Notes: generated from the sequence alone by a model not told the origin. Shown: positions 54,216 to 63,881, counted from the stretch's first letter. The stretch is DNA of 64,000 nucleotides from Bin80 sp965203305 (GCA_965203305.1 OZ241874.1:3596001-3660000), one strand, 5' to 3'. Program-made: numbers and translations.

Positions 54216-56102
54216 ATGTTGTATATTTCCAGCATGGAACGCATCGCTCCCATCCTGTCCGAGCACGCCCCGCCCCAGGAGATTCTGGAAGCTCTTCGGA
54301 AGAAGACCGCCGAGTGCGAGACCCTGCGAACGAAGTGCGAAGCCAGAGACCAGAAGATTGAGACCCTAGACCGGGAATGCGAGACCCTGCGAACGAAGTG
54401 CGAAGCCAGAGACCAGAAGATTGAGACCCTAGACCGGGAATGCGAGACCCTGCGAACGAAGTGCGAAGCCAGAGACCAGAAGATTGAGACCCTAGACCGG
54501 GAATGCGAGACCCTGCGAACGAAGTGCGAAGCCAGAGACCGGGAGATTGAGACCCTGGAAGCAAAGTGCGAGACCCAAGACCGGGAGAGCAAGACTCTGC
54601 GGGCAAAGTGCGAGACCCAAGAGAAAAAGATCCAAGACTTGCGCAAAGAAATCCGCGCCCTCAAACAGGAGCTTGCCTTCGTGAGAAGTCAGAAGTATCG
54701 ACCGAAAAGCGAGCGGCATGACCGTAGCCAGTATGAGATGTTTCCAGATCAGGTCTCTGCTGCCGCTTGGCACGAGGTGGAGCGGAAAGAGAGGCGGAAG
54801 AAGACCGGGAAAAAGCGCGTCTATATGGGGAAAGAATTCTGGAAGAACGCAGGACTGCCCGTAGAAACGGTCCGCATGGATCCCCCGGACAACCTTCCCC
54901 CCGATGCCAAACTCGTCGGGTATGTGGAGAGAGAAAAGCTGGCTCGCAAACCGGGACAGTTGTATGTCAAGTGCGAACTGTATCCGGTCTTTGCGAGGGA
55001 AGACGGCACGAAACTGTGCGAGGCGCCGTTGCCCACCGACCGCGGACTGCGCAAGTGCCGGGCGGATGAGAGCCTGCTGACCCATCTGGTGCTCTCCAAG
55101 TATCTCTATCACCTCCCGATTGAGCGGATCGTGAAGCAGCTGCATCTGGAATCTGGCGTACAGATTTCCAAATCCACGGCAACGGACTGGGTACACCTGG
55201 TGGCCTCCCGGCTGGATCGCCTGAACCATCCCCTGCGCATGGAAGTGCTGGCAGATGGCTATATTCAGGCAGACGAAACCCGCATTCTGGTGCAGGATCG
55301 GGCGAAAAGCAGGGCCGGTGGCACCTATCACAGGGGCTGGTACTTTTTCTATACCTGTCCCATCTCTGGACTGATCCTGGTGGATTATCAGCCGACGCGT
55401 TCCCGGGCAGGGCCGACGGAAATGCTGGAGGGGTTCCGGGGAGAGTTGCAGACCGACGGCTATGCGGTCTACCATCAGTTTGGGAAAATAGACGGGATTG
55501 AACTGTTCGCGTGCTGGGCGCATGCCCGGCGGAAATTCAAGAATGCTCTGCGTGCCGAGGGAGAGAACTCCCCACAGGCGGAACAGGCTGTGGTGCTGAT
55601 CCAGCAGCTGTATGCAGTGGAGGACGAGCTCCGCGAGCAGGGGGCAGACGCTGCGGAGCGGGTGCGGGTGCGCCAGGAGCAGTCCGTCCCCATCCTGCAG
55701 GTGCTGGAAGCCCTCCTGCGAGAACACACCGGGGACAATGACACCTTCTGGTTCAGAGCCGTGCGCTACACCCTGAAGCTATGGGATCGCCTGAGCGGCT
55801 TCACCCGCAATGGACGCGTGGAGATTGACAACAATCTCGTGGAGAACCGGGTTCGTCCCATTGCACTGGGACGCAAGAACTACCTGTTTGCCGGCTCGCA
55901 TGCGGCCGCCGCCAATGCCGCCACGATCTACTCTCTGCTCAGTACTTGCCAACTCCATGAAGTCCATCCGCAGGAGTGGCTGATGGATATCCTGAGGCGC
56001 GTGGAAACCACGCCTGACGAAGAGCTCCACACGCTGCTGCCTCATCACTGGAAGGCGACCCGGCAGAAAGAACAACAAGTGCCACTCGCCAAGGCAGCAT
56101 AG
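54216..56102 (+). CDS. tnpC: IS66 transposase (TnpC)
   Basis: 628 aa; ATG 54234 (MERIAPILSEHAPPQ) is an equally possible start. An N-terminal coiled-coil of about 130 residues is built from 21-residue repeats. After it come the zinc-binding-like and DDE regions: KSTATDWVHL, GGTYHRGWYFFYTCPISGLI, YAVYHQFGKIDGIELFACWAHARRKF and DNNLVENRVRPIALGRKNYLFAGSHAAA. These are the standard IS66 blocks. The frame is complete. Confidence 0.93.
   Translation: MLYISSMERIAPILSEHAPPQEILEALRKKTAECETLRTKCEARDQKIETLDRECETLRTKCEARDQKIETLDRECETLRTKCEARDQKIETLDRECETLRTKCEARDREIETLEAKCETQDRESKTLRAKCETQEKKIQDLRKEIRALKQELAFVRSQKYRPKSERHDRSQYEMFPDQVSAAAWHEVERKERRKKTGKKRVYMGKEFWKNAGLPVETVRMDPPDNLPPDAKLVGYVEREKLARKPGQLYVKCELYPVFAREDGTKLCEAPLPTDRGLRKCRADESLLTHLVLSKYLYHLPIERIVKQLHLESGVQISKSTATDWVHLVASRLDRLNHPLRMEVLADGYIQADETRILVQDRAKSRAGGTYHRGWYFFYTCPISGLILVDYQPTRSRAGPTEMLEGFRGELQTDGYAVYHQFGKIDGIELFACWAHARRKFKNALRAEGENSPQAEQAVVLIQQLYAVEDELREQGADAAERVRVRQEQSVPILQVLEALLREHTGDNDTFWFRAVRYTLKLWDRLSGFTRNGRVEIDNNLVENRVRPIALGRKNYLFAGSHAAAANAATIYSLLSTCQLHEVHPQEWLMDILRRVETTPDEELHTLLPHHWKATRQKEQQVPLAKAA
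54318..54569 (+). repeat. 63-bp tandem repeats in tnpC coiled coil
   Basis: Three identical 63-bp units start at 54318, 54381 and 54444. A fourth (54507-54569) diverges in its second half. Each encodes 21 residues, three heptads (ETLRTKCEARDQKIET and on), so copy number changes keep both frame and coiled-coil register. Two cysteines per unit are conserved. Confidence 0.9.
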
Positions 56103-56716
56103 CCTCCCCCGCTTCCCCGCGGGAACGACACGGGATCCAAAACCATCGCTTGGTTCCCGCCAGAAAAAGTAGGACGCACCCGGCAGACCCGCACAGAACA
56201 GGGGACGAGAATCACAAACGGAAACTCCCGGGAACACACAGAACCTCTCTGCCTTCGGAATCCCTGATCCCCTCACAGAATATGCCGCAGGAAGGCACCA
56301 ACCCTAGACAGGGGCGTATGCCAAAATACAGGGGCAAGACAGGGCTGTTCGGACGCTTACAAAGAATACAAGGATCTGCATGCCACCGGATGTAAAGAGG
56401 CGGATCAGGTGATTGCCAAGATCTACAAGAAGGACCCCCGCAGAGCCTTCATCGCTACAAAGTACTTGTGGGACATGTTCACGAATTTGCAGGAGGTCTA
56501 CCGGACCCTGAAGCCCGGATCCCCCTACATTCTGGTTATCGGAAACAATGTGATGCGCGGGCATCTGTTCGAAACCTGGCGTTATCTCATGTCCTATGCA
56601 CCCGAGCTGGGGTATGAAGTGGAGTGCCATTTCATTTCCGAGATCATCAACCACTACATCAAGGTACCTCGCCAAGAGCGAATTAACGACGACCACATTA
56701 TCGTGCTTAGGAAGCC

Positions 56717-57244
56717 ATGAAACAGAAAGACAGGTCAAAACTTGGCAAACAGGCTGCGGCAAAAGGGGCGGCCAATGAGAACAGACTGCTGGCAGTTCTT
56801 CTAGATCGCGATTTTAATGCGTCCAAAGTAGATCTGCCTCACTCTCTCTATGACATTGTTGTGGAGTTGGACAGTGGTGTGATCATCCGCATACAGGCAA
56901 AAACAGTGAACGAAGGAGGAAGTATTTCCTTTGTTGGCGGGTCTCGGGGCGGAGTAGACCGCGAATACAAGAGCGGGATCAAAACCTACACACAGAACAC
57001 GGCCACATCGGACATTGTTGTCGGGGTGCAAAGCCGGAAAACGAATGGCGACGACAAGACGGATTTCTACTTCGTTCCTACATTGCTCATTGAGTGGCTG
57101 GGGCAAAGGAGCATCTCATCCAGAAAAGTGAATCAGGGAAAAACAACTGGAGCCTTCTCCAGAAATGCAAAGAAGAGGGATATGTTCGCGAAGTGTTTGC
57201 CGATCTTTTGGAGAATAACAGCAACTCCTTGTTCTGACACCTGA
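56717..57244 (+). CDS. PD-(D/E)xK endonuclease, restriction partner of the split methyltransferase
   Basis: 175 aa. The pattern LYDIVVELDSGVIIRIQAKTV (about 44-64, Asp then Gln-x-Lys) is the PD-(D/E)xK nuclease core, in the group in which Gln precedes the Lys, as in PDDEXK_11-like endonucleases. A basic N-terminus (KQKDRSKLGKQAAAKGAANE) is also typical. The ATG overlaps the methyltransferase stop (ATGA), so the genes form one unit. The frame is intact. With the methyltransferase disrupted, its activity would be toxic unless it is silenced or another methylase protects the site. Confidence 0.75.
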   Translation: MKQKDRSKLGKQAAAKGAANENRLLAVLLDRDFNASKVDLPHSLYDIVVELDSGVIIRIQAKTVNEGGSISFVGGSRGGVDREYKSGIKTYTQNTATSDIVVGVQSRKTNGDDKTDFYFVPTLLIEWLGQRSISSRKVNQGKTTGAFSRNAKKRDMFAKCLPIFWRITATPCSDT

Positions 57245-57362
57245 AGAGTAAGTCCCAAATGCTCCCAAGCGCACTGTCCTCCTCCTTCCCTTCCAGCCCT
57301 CCACATCCACACACGGAAATACCCTGCTTAGTTGGTTATAAATGATGGTCCTTCCACAAATT

Positions 57363-57391
57363 TAGGAATTTATCCAGCAAAATCCGCAAGA
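57363..57391 (+). repeat. Left inverted repeat of the AAA-cassette
   Basis: Contains GGAATTTATCCAGC followed by AAAATCCGCAAGAG. It pairs as an inverted repeat with 58822-58850, where the minus strand reads GGAATT-ATCCCGC and AAAATCCGCAAGGG; they differ at about three positions and one missing base. It lies immediately after the stop of the AAA+ pseudogene. Confidence 0.8.
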
Positions 57392-57395
57392 GAGG

Positions 57396-58771
57396 TTACC
57401 TCTCCATCCCCATGTCTGTGTCCCGATCACTGTTGGAAGGGTCTCTGCCCGGTGAAGGTTCCTGACGTGGATTGTCTTTCTCCGATTTGAGTATCGTGGG
57501 TTCTTTTCCCTCCTCTTTTTCGGGGGAGGGACTGTCTGGAGTATGGTTTCCCGCTTCCTTTTGGGGACCCTCCGCCTCAGACTGGTCTTTTGACTCCGGC
57601 TGTTGCCCGGAAACATCTCTTGTAGGGTGGGGACTTGCCTGTCTCTGCTTCTTGACCCGCTCGTAGCGCAATGCGGCCTCTCGAATTCGCAAGGCTCTTT
57701 CTGTCAGGTAATCATACAGGGACGGAATGGGAAGGGTGTACAAGGGGTTGCTATAATAAAGAACGCCCTTAGAGACCGACTTCTCAAACCCTGGTTCACC
57801 TAGTTCTGCCACAAGATCTTGCTTCCGAAACCCTTCCTCCACGGGAGTATCACGAAACATCTCCACAAGCCGGACAATATGATCATCGTCAAGCCCCTCC
57901 GCTCTGCCTGTATAATATGCCCAGCGATTCTCTAGTCCCTTTTCCATGACGATACGTAACCCCTCCTCTGTCATCTCTCCCCCGCTTTGCTTGAGTACGT
58001 GTGCGGCACAGGTTGCGTAGGAATGAATATGCCGGGGCCAGCAATGCGTCTCTTGGAAGATCGCATCTGTCCATTCTGTCAGGTCGCCACGGGCTTCCCC
58101 TTCCTTCGTAAGCCAGGCATGGATCACCGCTCGCTCCTCCTCTTTTTTTAGTGGCTTCATATCAAACTTGCATTTCTCTGCCGTCCTGGATATGCCCAGT
58201 GCCACAAAAGCCTCTTCGGTCAGTCCTAGCTCGCCCGCCAGCAGGATGACAGGCCTTCCTAACCTGCCATTGTGAATCCGTTTGAGGAGAGTACGTACTG
58301 ATTTGCGGTGCTCTTCCGGGACTCCGCCGTCTTCCCCCAAATGCTGGGCCTCATCTAGGACAAGCAAAACAGGGGCTGTTTTCAGCTTGAGAATATCTGC
58401 GGGGGGGCCAGAGGGGCATTGATCTCTTTCTCGGTTTTCCGGAAGAAGTTGAAGATTTTATCCAGTCCCCACCCCGTTGTTTTCCCCACCCTTTGCGGGG
58501 GAAGACCAAGCGTTTTCCGCAACTCGTCTGAATTCCACAAGTCTCCTGGATCAATCTCTGCGACTCCCCAACCCCGCTCTTCTGCCTCCTCCCAGCATTT
58601 TGCCAGGAGCGCAGTTTTGCCCACACCCGGAGGTACTTGAATTAGAAATGTGGTTCCGCCTTTGGATTCCATAGACTCCGCAAGTGCCTTCTGGAACTCC
58701 AGCAGGATCGTTTTGCGTCCGTGAAAGTATTTGGTTGCTCCCCTGTCTCGAATCCCCTGAATCTTGCTCAT
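57396..58771 (-). pseudogene. AAA+ ATPase, copy 2, frameshifted at a G7 tract
   Basis: From ATG 58771 the N-terminus MSKIQGIRDRGATKYFHGRK and Walker A QVPPGVGKTALL match the paralogue at 24551. The frame ends at 58382, just past a G7 tract (58401-58407). One more G would join it to the next frame, which resumes ADILKLKTAPVLLVLDEAQHLG (Walker B) and runs to 57396. So one base is missing from an otherwise full-length gene of about 460 codons. The C-terminus has an added 85-residue, Glu/Pro/Ser-rich disordered tail absent from the paralogue. It may be phase-variable, decayed, or a sequencing error. Confidence 0.8.
58401..58407 (-). repeat. G7 tract at the AAA+ frameshift
   Basis: Seven consecutive G on the plus strand (C7 in the coding strand), read as the end of LAPP in the N-terminal frame. 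Eight would keep the whole gene open. It lies in a region corresponding to TTLDILKAEEKP of the paralogue, just before Walker B. Confidence 0.85.
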
Positions 58772-58821
58772 CGTTCCATTTGGGATATGTCCCAGGGAAC
58801 AGCCCCTGTTCCACTTTCGCA

Positions 58822-58850
58822 CCCTTGCGGATTTTGCGGGATAATTCCCC
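58822..58850 (-). repeat. Right inverted repeat of the AAA-cassette
   Basis: The minus strand reads GGGGAATTATCCCGC then AAAATCCGCAAGGG, the inverted partner of 57363-57391. It lies 51 bp upstream of the AAA+ start, so the pair frames the gene and little else (about 1.49 kb in all). No obvious target duplication was recognised outside the repeats. Confidence 0.8.
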
Positions 58851-58926
58851 AGATTAAGTGGAGAGCACCTCTTGCCAATTTGTTCCACTTCTGGTTCTAT
58901 CCACAATTCAGCATAGCAGAACCGTC

Positions 58927-61407
58927 TCAGTCCTCTCCATCCAGTATGTCCTCAATACGTACAGTGATATCCTCCAGATGCAGTCTTGTCATCCGGTCAC
59001 GCGACCAGAGGAGAGCCCGATCAACCGCCCTTTGTAATGATCTGAGTTCCCCGAGTACATGGGCGCGAATATCTGACTGACTTACATCAACAGGAGCCAT
59101 ACCGTAACTGACGAGGAAAGAGGAAACCGCAGGCGCCTCTTCGGTCATCAGATATTCTAGCCGCTCCAGATGCCCCCTCTGCAAGTTGCGACGGAATGGC
59201 CCAATCACCGCTCCCTTCGACAATTCCGTCCAGATCCCTTCGCGCAAATCTTCCAGAAGCTCCGAAAATGTGTAGACATCCTCTCCGTTCGCCAATGCCT
59301 CCGTCTCCAGAAGCCGTCCAATCCGGATCGGATTCAGGAGTGTGTTCACGGCTCCGACCTGATAACGCCGAATTCGGTCCATCGCACCGACTCCCTCAAT
59401 GCGGCGCAGGATATCCTGATTGAGTATCCAGTCTGGAGAGGCAAACGCCTCCAGTGAGAGCCACTCCATGGCATTGCGCTGCAGTTCGGCTGGAACCGGC
59501 GTATAGACTACTCCTTCCTGATCATAGGTCTTGAAATTCTCATAATGTCCCCCTATGTTCGCCGTCACATGGCCGATATACCGATTCCACTGGATTGCAA
59601 TCTGTCCGTAGAGTTCATTCAGGTCCCCGTAGTCCTTGGCATCCTCGGCAGTCCAGCGAATGAGGCCATTCAGAATTATCCTCAGGTTGGCAATGCCGTA
59701 ATCACTGGCTTTGATGACATCGTCTCCCAAGTCCTCGTTCTGCGAACGCGGGTCTACGCGCGGACCCTGTCGCCCATAGAAATACAAAGGATCCTCCGCA
59801 CGTTCAACAACCCAGGCATTCAGAGTTTTGCGTTCCTCATCGGGTGATTTTGCATCTGGCAGTACAGTATATCCCCATTGGACGGACCACTTGTCATAAG
59901 TCCCCACATCCGGCATGAGGTTGGTAACTCCGTCTCCCGGTTGCGCAACATAGTTGAATCGGGCGTAATCCATAATGGAGGGAGATGTGCCATGGACATC
60001 GGTGAAGGTCGGAGAACGGAGAGAATCTACCGGAAAGGCTGCACTTGCCCCCCAGTTATGCGGCAGTCCAATCGTATGCCCAACTTCGTGGGCAGACACA
60101 AAGCGAATCAGCCGCCCCATGACCTCCTCCCTGAATTTGACCGAGCGGGCTTCTGGATTGACTGCAGCCGTCTGTACAAAGAACCAGTTCCGCAACAGGT
60201 TCATCACATTGTGATACCATCCGATATCACTTTCCAGGATTTCGCCAGTACGCGGATCGTGCACATGCGGCCCGAATGCATTCTGTATGTTGGACGAGAA
60301 GTAGCGGATCACAGAATAGCGGACATCCTCGGGGCTGAACTCCGGATCCTCTTCTTCCGAGGGCGGATCCTTTGCCATAATTGCGTTCTTGAATCCGGCA
60401 GCCTCAAAAGCCCGATTCCAGTCTTCTACCCCCTGCTTCAAGTAGGGCCGCCACTTCATGGGGGTGGCCGGATCAATGTAGTAGACAATGGGCTTGACGG
60501 GTTCTGTCAGCTCACCGCGGGCGTATGCTTCGGGATCTTTGGGTTCAAGTCTCCAGCGGGTGATGTAGCATCTCTCTTCTGCTTTCTGTGCATCCCGGCC
60601 GTAATCCGTCATGGTCACGCTGAAAAACCCTACACGCTGGTCACAAAGCCTCGGCTGCATCGGATCTTCTGGCAACAGGATCATGGACTGGTTCATTTCC
60701 ACCGAAATGGTTCCAATAGCAGAGTTTGACGGCGGCTCCGCCGCGTCGTAACTCAAAACATGCCGGATTTCAATATTTCGGGGATAACTCTTTGCCGATA
60801 CAATGTAGGTGCGATCAGAATCCAGGCTGCGTACGCGATACTGCTCCCGTCGGGAAGAGGACAGCCCGAGCGAGGGCACATCGGAGGTGAACAGATCCGT
60901 TACTTCAATCACGGTTGCCGTAGAGTCATCATTCAATGTCTCTGTCTCAAAGGCATGCAGGATCGGTTCAAAATTTGAATTGCGAACTGCACGGTAAATG
61001 GGTTCATTCTCGTCCGCAACATTCTCGTAGGATACAATGCGAAGCATAATCTTCCCGGACTGTTTCTGCCAGCGCAGCACCCGTGTACTGGTCTTCATTC
61101 CCCCATATCCCATATTATTCATCGTAGCTGCCATGCGTGTCACCAGAAGCATCTCCACATCCAGGAGAGAGTCGGGAATCTCGAAATACAGCTTTTCTTC
61201 AACACGGTGCACCTTGAACAACCCCTCGTCCGTGACGGCATCCTCCGTGATCACATCACTGTATTTCTTGGAACTCTCTCCCTCCTTCTCCCCAGATTCT
61301 GCAGGCTTGTCCGTCGTGACAGGTGCAGACTTGCGAATCAGGGAGCAGCCAGAGATCATCAGGACCAGCGCGAACAAAGGAATGAATATATTGCGGAGAA
61401 GATGCAT
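58927..61407 (-). CDS. Zinc-dependent metalloprotease lipoprotein (DUF5117/DUF5118-like)
   Basis: 826 aa. The N-terminus ends in LMISGC (Cys about 21), a lipobox, so it should be an exported lipoprotein. The N-terminal half (EKLYFEIPDSLLDVEMLLVTRMAA and following) matches the DUF5118/DUF5117 lead of this family. The catalytic motif HEVGHTIGLPHNW (about 444-456) is HExxHxxGxxH, a metzincin-type zinc site, followed by SIMDYARFNYVAQ (Met-turn). The last 200 residues are helical. Substrate and target are unknown. It lies 156 bp from the AAA+ start and is monocistronic. Confidence 0.87.
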   Translation of the reverse strand: MHLLRNIFIPLFALVLMISGCSLIRKSAPVTTDKPAESGEKEGESSKKYSDVITEDAVTDEGLFKVHRVEEKLYFEIPDSLLDVEMLLVTRMAATMNNMGYGGMKTSTRVLRWQKQSGKIMLRIVSYENVADENEPIYRAVRNSNFEPILHAFETETLNDDSTATVIEVTDLFTSDVPSLGLSSSRREQYRVRSLDSDRTYIVSAKSYPRNIEIRHVLSYDAAEPPSNSAIGTISVEMNQSMILLPEDPMQPRLCDQRVGFFSVTMTDYGRDAQKAEERCYITRWRLEPKDPEAYARGELTEPVKPIVYYIDPATPMKWRPYLKQGVEDWNRAFEAAGFKNAIMAKDPPSEEEDPEFSPEDVRYSVIRYFSSNIQNAFGPHVHDPRTGEILESDIGWYHNVMNLLRNWFFVQTAAVNPEARSVKFREEVMGRLIRFVSAHEVGHTIGLPHNWGASAAFPVDSLRSPTFTDVHGTSPSIMDYARFNYVAQPGDGVTNLMPDVGTYDKWSVQWGYTVLPDAKSPDEERKTLNAWVVERAEDPLYFYGRQGPRVDPRSQNEDLGDDVIKASDYGIANLRIILNGLIRWTAEDAKDYGDLNELYGQIAIQWNRYIGHVTANIGGHYENFKTYDQEGVVYTPVPAELQRNAMEWLSLEAFASPDWILNQDILRRIEGVGAMDRIRRYQVGAVNTLLNPIRIGRLLETEALANGEDVYTFSELLEDLREGIWTELSKGAVIGPFRRNLQRGHLERLEYLMTEEAPAVSSFLVSYGMAPVDVSQSDIRAHVLGELRSLQRAVDRALLWSRDRMTRLHLEDITVRIEDILDGED

Positions 61408-61694
61408 GGATTCTTATGGAAGATTGTTATGTATAAAGTTACAACATAGAAATATTTTCTGTGATTGACGGGGAAACCTGCTCTCAAAAAAGTGGAATGA
61501 TGTACACTTGGTATCAATCAGCAGTACCCATCGCACCATTCCCAATCTTGACGGTTTCATACACGGTTCGGGCACAGTTTTCGCTCAGGACAAAGCCGTA
61601 TATTTTCGCGTTGTCCTTGCCCCAAGAATCTGTCAAAATCAGTGAGGTCTTACTCCTTCAAACATTCAGTGATCATCAATCAACCTGAAATCCA

Positions 61695-63881
61695 ATGAGT
61701 GCAGAAAACAGCTGCCCCGTGCAGGGGAACACTCCCGTGACCCAGAAAGGTTACTCAAACCGGGACTGGTGGCCAAACCAGATCAATCTGAAGATTCTCT
61801 CTCAGAATTCTCCCCAGTTAAATCCGCTCGGAGAGGATTTCACTTATGCCAAAGCCTTCAGCAAACTGAATCTGGACGAAGTAAAGAGCGACATTTATGC
61901 CCTGATGACCCGGTCACAGGACTGGTGGCCGGCAGACTACGGTCACTATGGTCCTTTCTTTATCCGTATGGCATGGCACAGCGCAGGAACCTATCGTATC
62001 GGGGACGGACGGGGAGGGGCATCCTCGGGTACACTCCGTTTTGCTCCCCTCAACAGCTGGCCTGACAATGCAAACCTGGACAAGGCACGGCGGCTGCTCT
62101 GGCCCATCAAACAGAAATACGGACGCAGTCTCTCATGGGCTGACCTTATGATTCTGACAGGAAACTGCGCCCTGGAATCCATGGGATTTAAAACATATGG
62201 ATTTGCTGGAGGCCGGGAAGATGTCTGGGAACCCGAAGAAGACATCTATTGGGGATCAGAAACCACTTGGCTGGGCGATGAGCGATACACGGGCGGACGC
62301 CATCTGGAGCACCCGCTGGGAGCTGTTCAGATGGGCCTGATTTATGTGAATCCCGAAGGACCCAACGGCACTCCAGATCCTGCCGCAGCAGCAGTGGACA
62401 TCCGGGAAACATTTGCCCGCATGGCTATGAATGACGAAGAAACGGTTGCCCTCATTGCAGGCGGGCACACATTTGGAAAAGCCCATGGAGCCGCGCTGGA
62501 CAGCGTATATGTTGGACCCGAGCCGGAGGGTGCCCCCATTGAGGAACAGGGGCTGGGATGGAAGAACAGTTTTGGAGATGGCAAGGGCAGTGACACGATC
62601 ACAAGCGGACTGGAAGGTGCCTGGACCACAAGGCCTGCGCAGTGGGACAACAACTTCTTTGAAAACCTGTTCGGATATGAGTGGAAACTGATGGAAAGTC
62701 CCGGTGGAGCGGCGCAGTGGGCTCCTGTTGACCCGTCCGCAGACGGAACCGTGCCAGACGCACACGATGCTTTCAAAAGTCATGCACCAATGATGCTGAC
62801 AACAGATATGGCACTGCGCAAAGATCCGGCATATGCTTCAATCTCGAAACGATTCTATGCCAATCCCGACCAGTTTGCCGATGCGTTCGCACGGGCATGG
62901 TACAAGCTCACGCACCGGGATATGGGACCGGTCAGCCGCTATCTTGGTCCTCTGGTTCCAGATGAGCCGCTCCTGTGGCAGGATCCCGTCCCGAAAGTGA
63001 ATCACGAACTAGTCAATGCACAGGATATTGAAGATCTGAAAGAGCGTATTCTGTCATCCGGCCTTTCGACTGCGGAGCTGGTTCGTACCGCTTGGGCTGC
63101 TGCATCCACCTACAGGGGGACGGACAAGCGCGGAGGAGCCAACGGAGGGCGCCTTCGTCTGGCCCCGCAAAACACCTGGGAAATCAACAATCCTTCTGAG
63201 CTCCAGAAGGTAATTCCCGTTCTGGAGAATATCGTGGAAGATTTCTGGGCGGAACATGACAAGACAGTATCTCTCGCGGACGTAATTGTACTGGGCGGCT
63301 CTGCAGCAATTGAAGAGGCGGCCAAACGCGCGGGAAAAGAGGTGACAGTGCCCTTTTCACCCGGGCGCACAGATACGACACAGGAAATGACGGATATAGA
63401 TTCCTTTGCCGTGCTGAAACCTGTTGCGGACGGATTTCGCAATTACCTGCAATCCGGCCTGTCACAGTCTGCCGAAGAGTTGCTGATTGACCGGGCGCAC
63501 ATGCTTACCCTGACTGCGGTGGAGATGACGGTGCTGCTTGGAGGGCTGCGTGTTCTGGGTGCAAATTTTGACGGTTCCGATCTGGGTGTATTTACGGACA
63601 GGCCGGGGCTTCTGACCCGCGACTTCTTCGTGAATCTGCTGGATTTGAATACGGTATGGTCTCTCTCTGCCTCAACGGACGGGGTGTTTGAAGGAAAAGA
63701 GTACAGCACCGGGGAAGTCAAGTGGACTGGCTCCTCTGTGGATCTGATTTTCGGTTCCAATTCGCAGCTTCGTGCGATTGCGGAGGTGTTCGCTTCCGAT
63801 GATGCGGAGGAATCCTTTGCACAGAGGTTTGTGAATGCCTGGGCAAAAGTGATGAATCTTGACCGCTTTGACCTCCGATAG
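61695..63881 (+). CDS. katG: Catalase-peroxidase KatG
   Basis: 728 aa, the usual two-domain length. The distal haem site RMAWHSAGTYR gives Arg91, Trp94 and His95. The proximal His lies in LIAGGHTFGKAHG (about 250-262), and the MGLIYVNPEGP segment (about 215-226) supplies the Tyr of the Met-Tyr-Trp crosslink. The second, haem-free domain (WAAASTYRGTDKRGGANGGRL) is complete. It removes peroxide and protects against oxidative stress. The 287-bp upstream region contains no gene; TATATTTTCG near 61599 is a weak candidate for a Bacteroidota -7 element. Confidence 0.97.
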   Translation: MSAENSCPVQGNTPVTQKGYSNRDWWPNQINLKILSQNSPQLNPLGEDFTYAKAFSKLNLDEVKSDIYALMTRSQDWWPADYGHYGPFFIRMAWHSAGTYRIGDGRGGASSGTLRFAPLNSWPDNANLDKARRLLWPIKQKYGRSLSWADLMILTGNCALESMGFKTYGFAGGREDVWEPEEDIYWGSETTWLGDERYTGGRHLEHPLGAVQMGLIYVNPEGPNGTPDPAAAAVDIRETFARMAMNDEETVALIAGGHTFGKAHGAALDSVYVGPEPEGAPIEEQGLGWKNSFGDGKGSDTITSGLEGAWTTRPAQWDNNFFENLFGYEWKLMESPGGAAQWAPVDPSADGTVPDAHDAFKSHAPMMLTTDMALRKDPAYASISKRFYANPDQFADAFARAWYKLTHRDMGPVSRYLGPLVPDEPLLWQDPVPKVNHELVNAQDIEDLKERILSSGLSTAELVRTAWAAASTYRGTDKRGGANGGRLRLAPQNTWEINNPSELQKVIPVLENIVEDFWAEHDKTVSLADVIVLGGSAAIEEAAKRAGKEVTVPFSPGRTDTTQEMTDIDSFAVLKPVADGFRNYLQSGLSQSAEELLIDRAHMLTLTAVEMTVLLGGLRVLGANFDGSDLGVFTDRPGLLTRDFFVNLLDLNTVWSLSASTDGVFEGKEYSTGEVKWTGSSVDLIFGSNSQLRAIAEVFASDDAEESFAQRFVNAWAKVMNLDRFDLR

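Larger units (their letters stand above)
53947..56360 (+). mobile_element. IS66-family element (2414 bp)
   Basis: Flanked by a perfect 8-bp duplication, AAAGAATA, at 53939-53946 and 56361-56368. Inverted repeats are GTATCCGTCCGAACAGCC on the left and GTAAGCGTCCGAACAGCC on the right strand, with 15 of 18 positions shared. IS66 elements create 8-bp duplications and often begin GTAAGCG. The element carries only the large TnpC transposase; no TnpA or TnpB frame is present, as in the ISBst12-like subgroup. The clean duplication suggests a recent insertion. Confidence 0.93.
53021..56720 (+). pseudogene. DNA methyltransferase of a type II-like system, split by IS66
   Basis: Coding parts are 53021-53946 and 56361-56720. 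Joined at one copy of the target duplication they give a 425-residue protein with no frame change (GTETVTAKEYKDLHATG across the join). The SAM motif DPFMGSGTT (about 67-75) precedes a long middle region and then the catalytic TSPPYANAVD (about 265), the order of an alpha-type amino-methyltransferase. The start is 15 bp after a MITE remnant. The disrupted gene can no longer make a full enzyme; the N-terminal fragment ends at the stop at 53947, lacking about 120 C-terminal residues. Confidence 0.92.
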
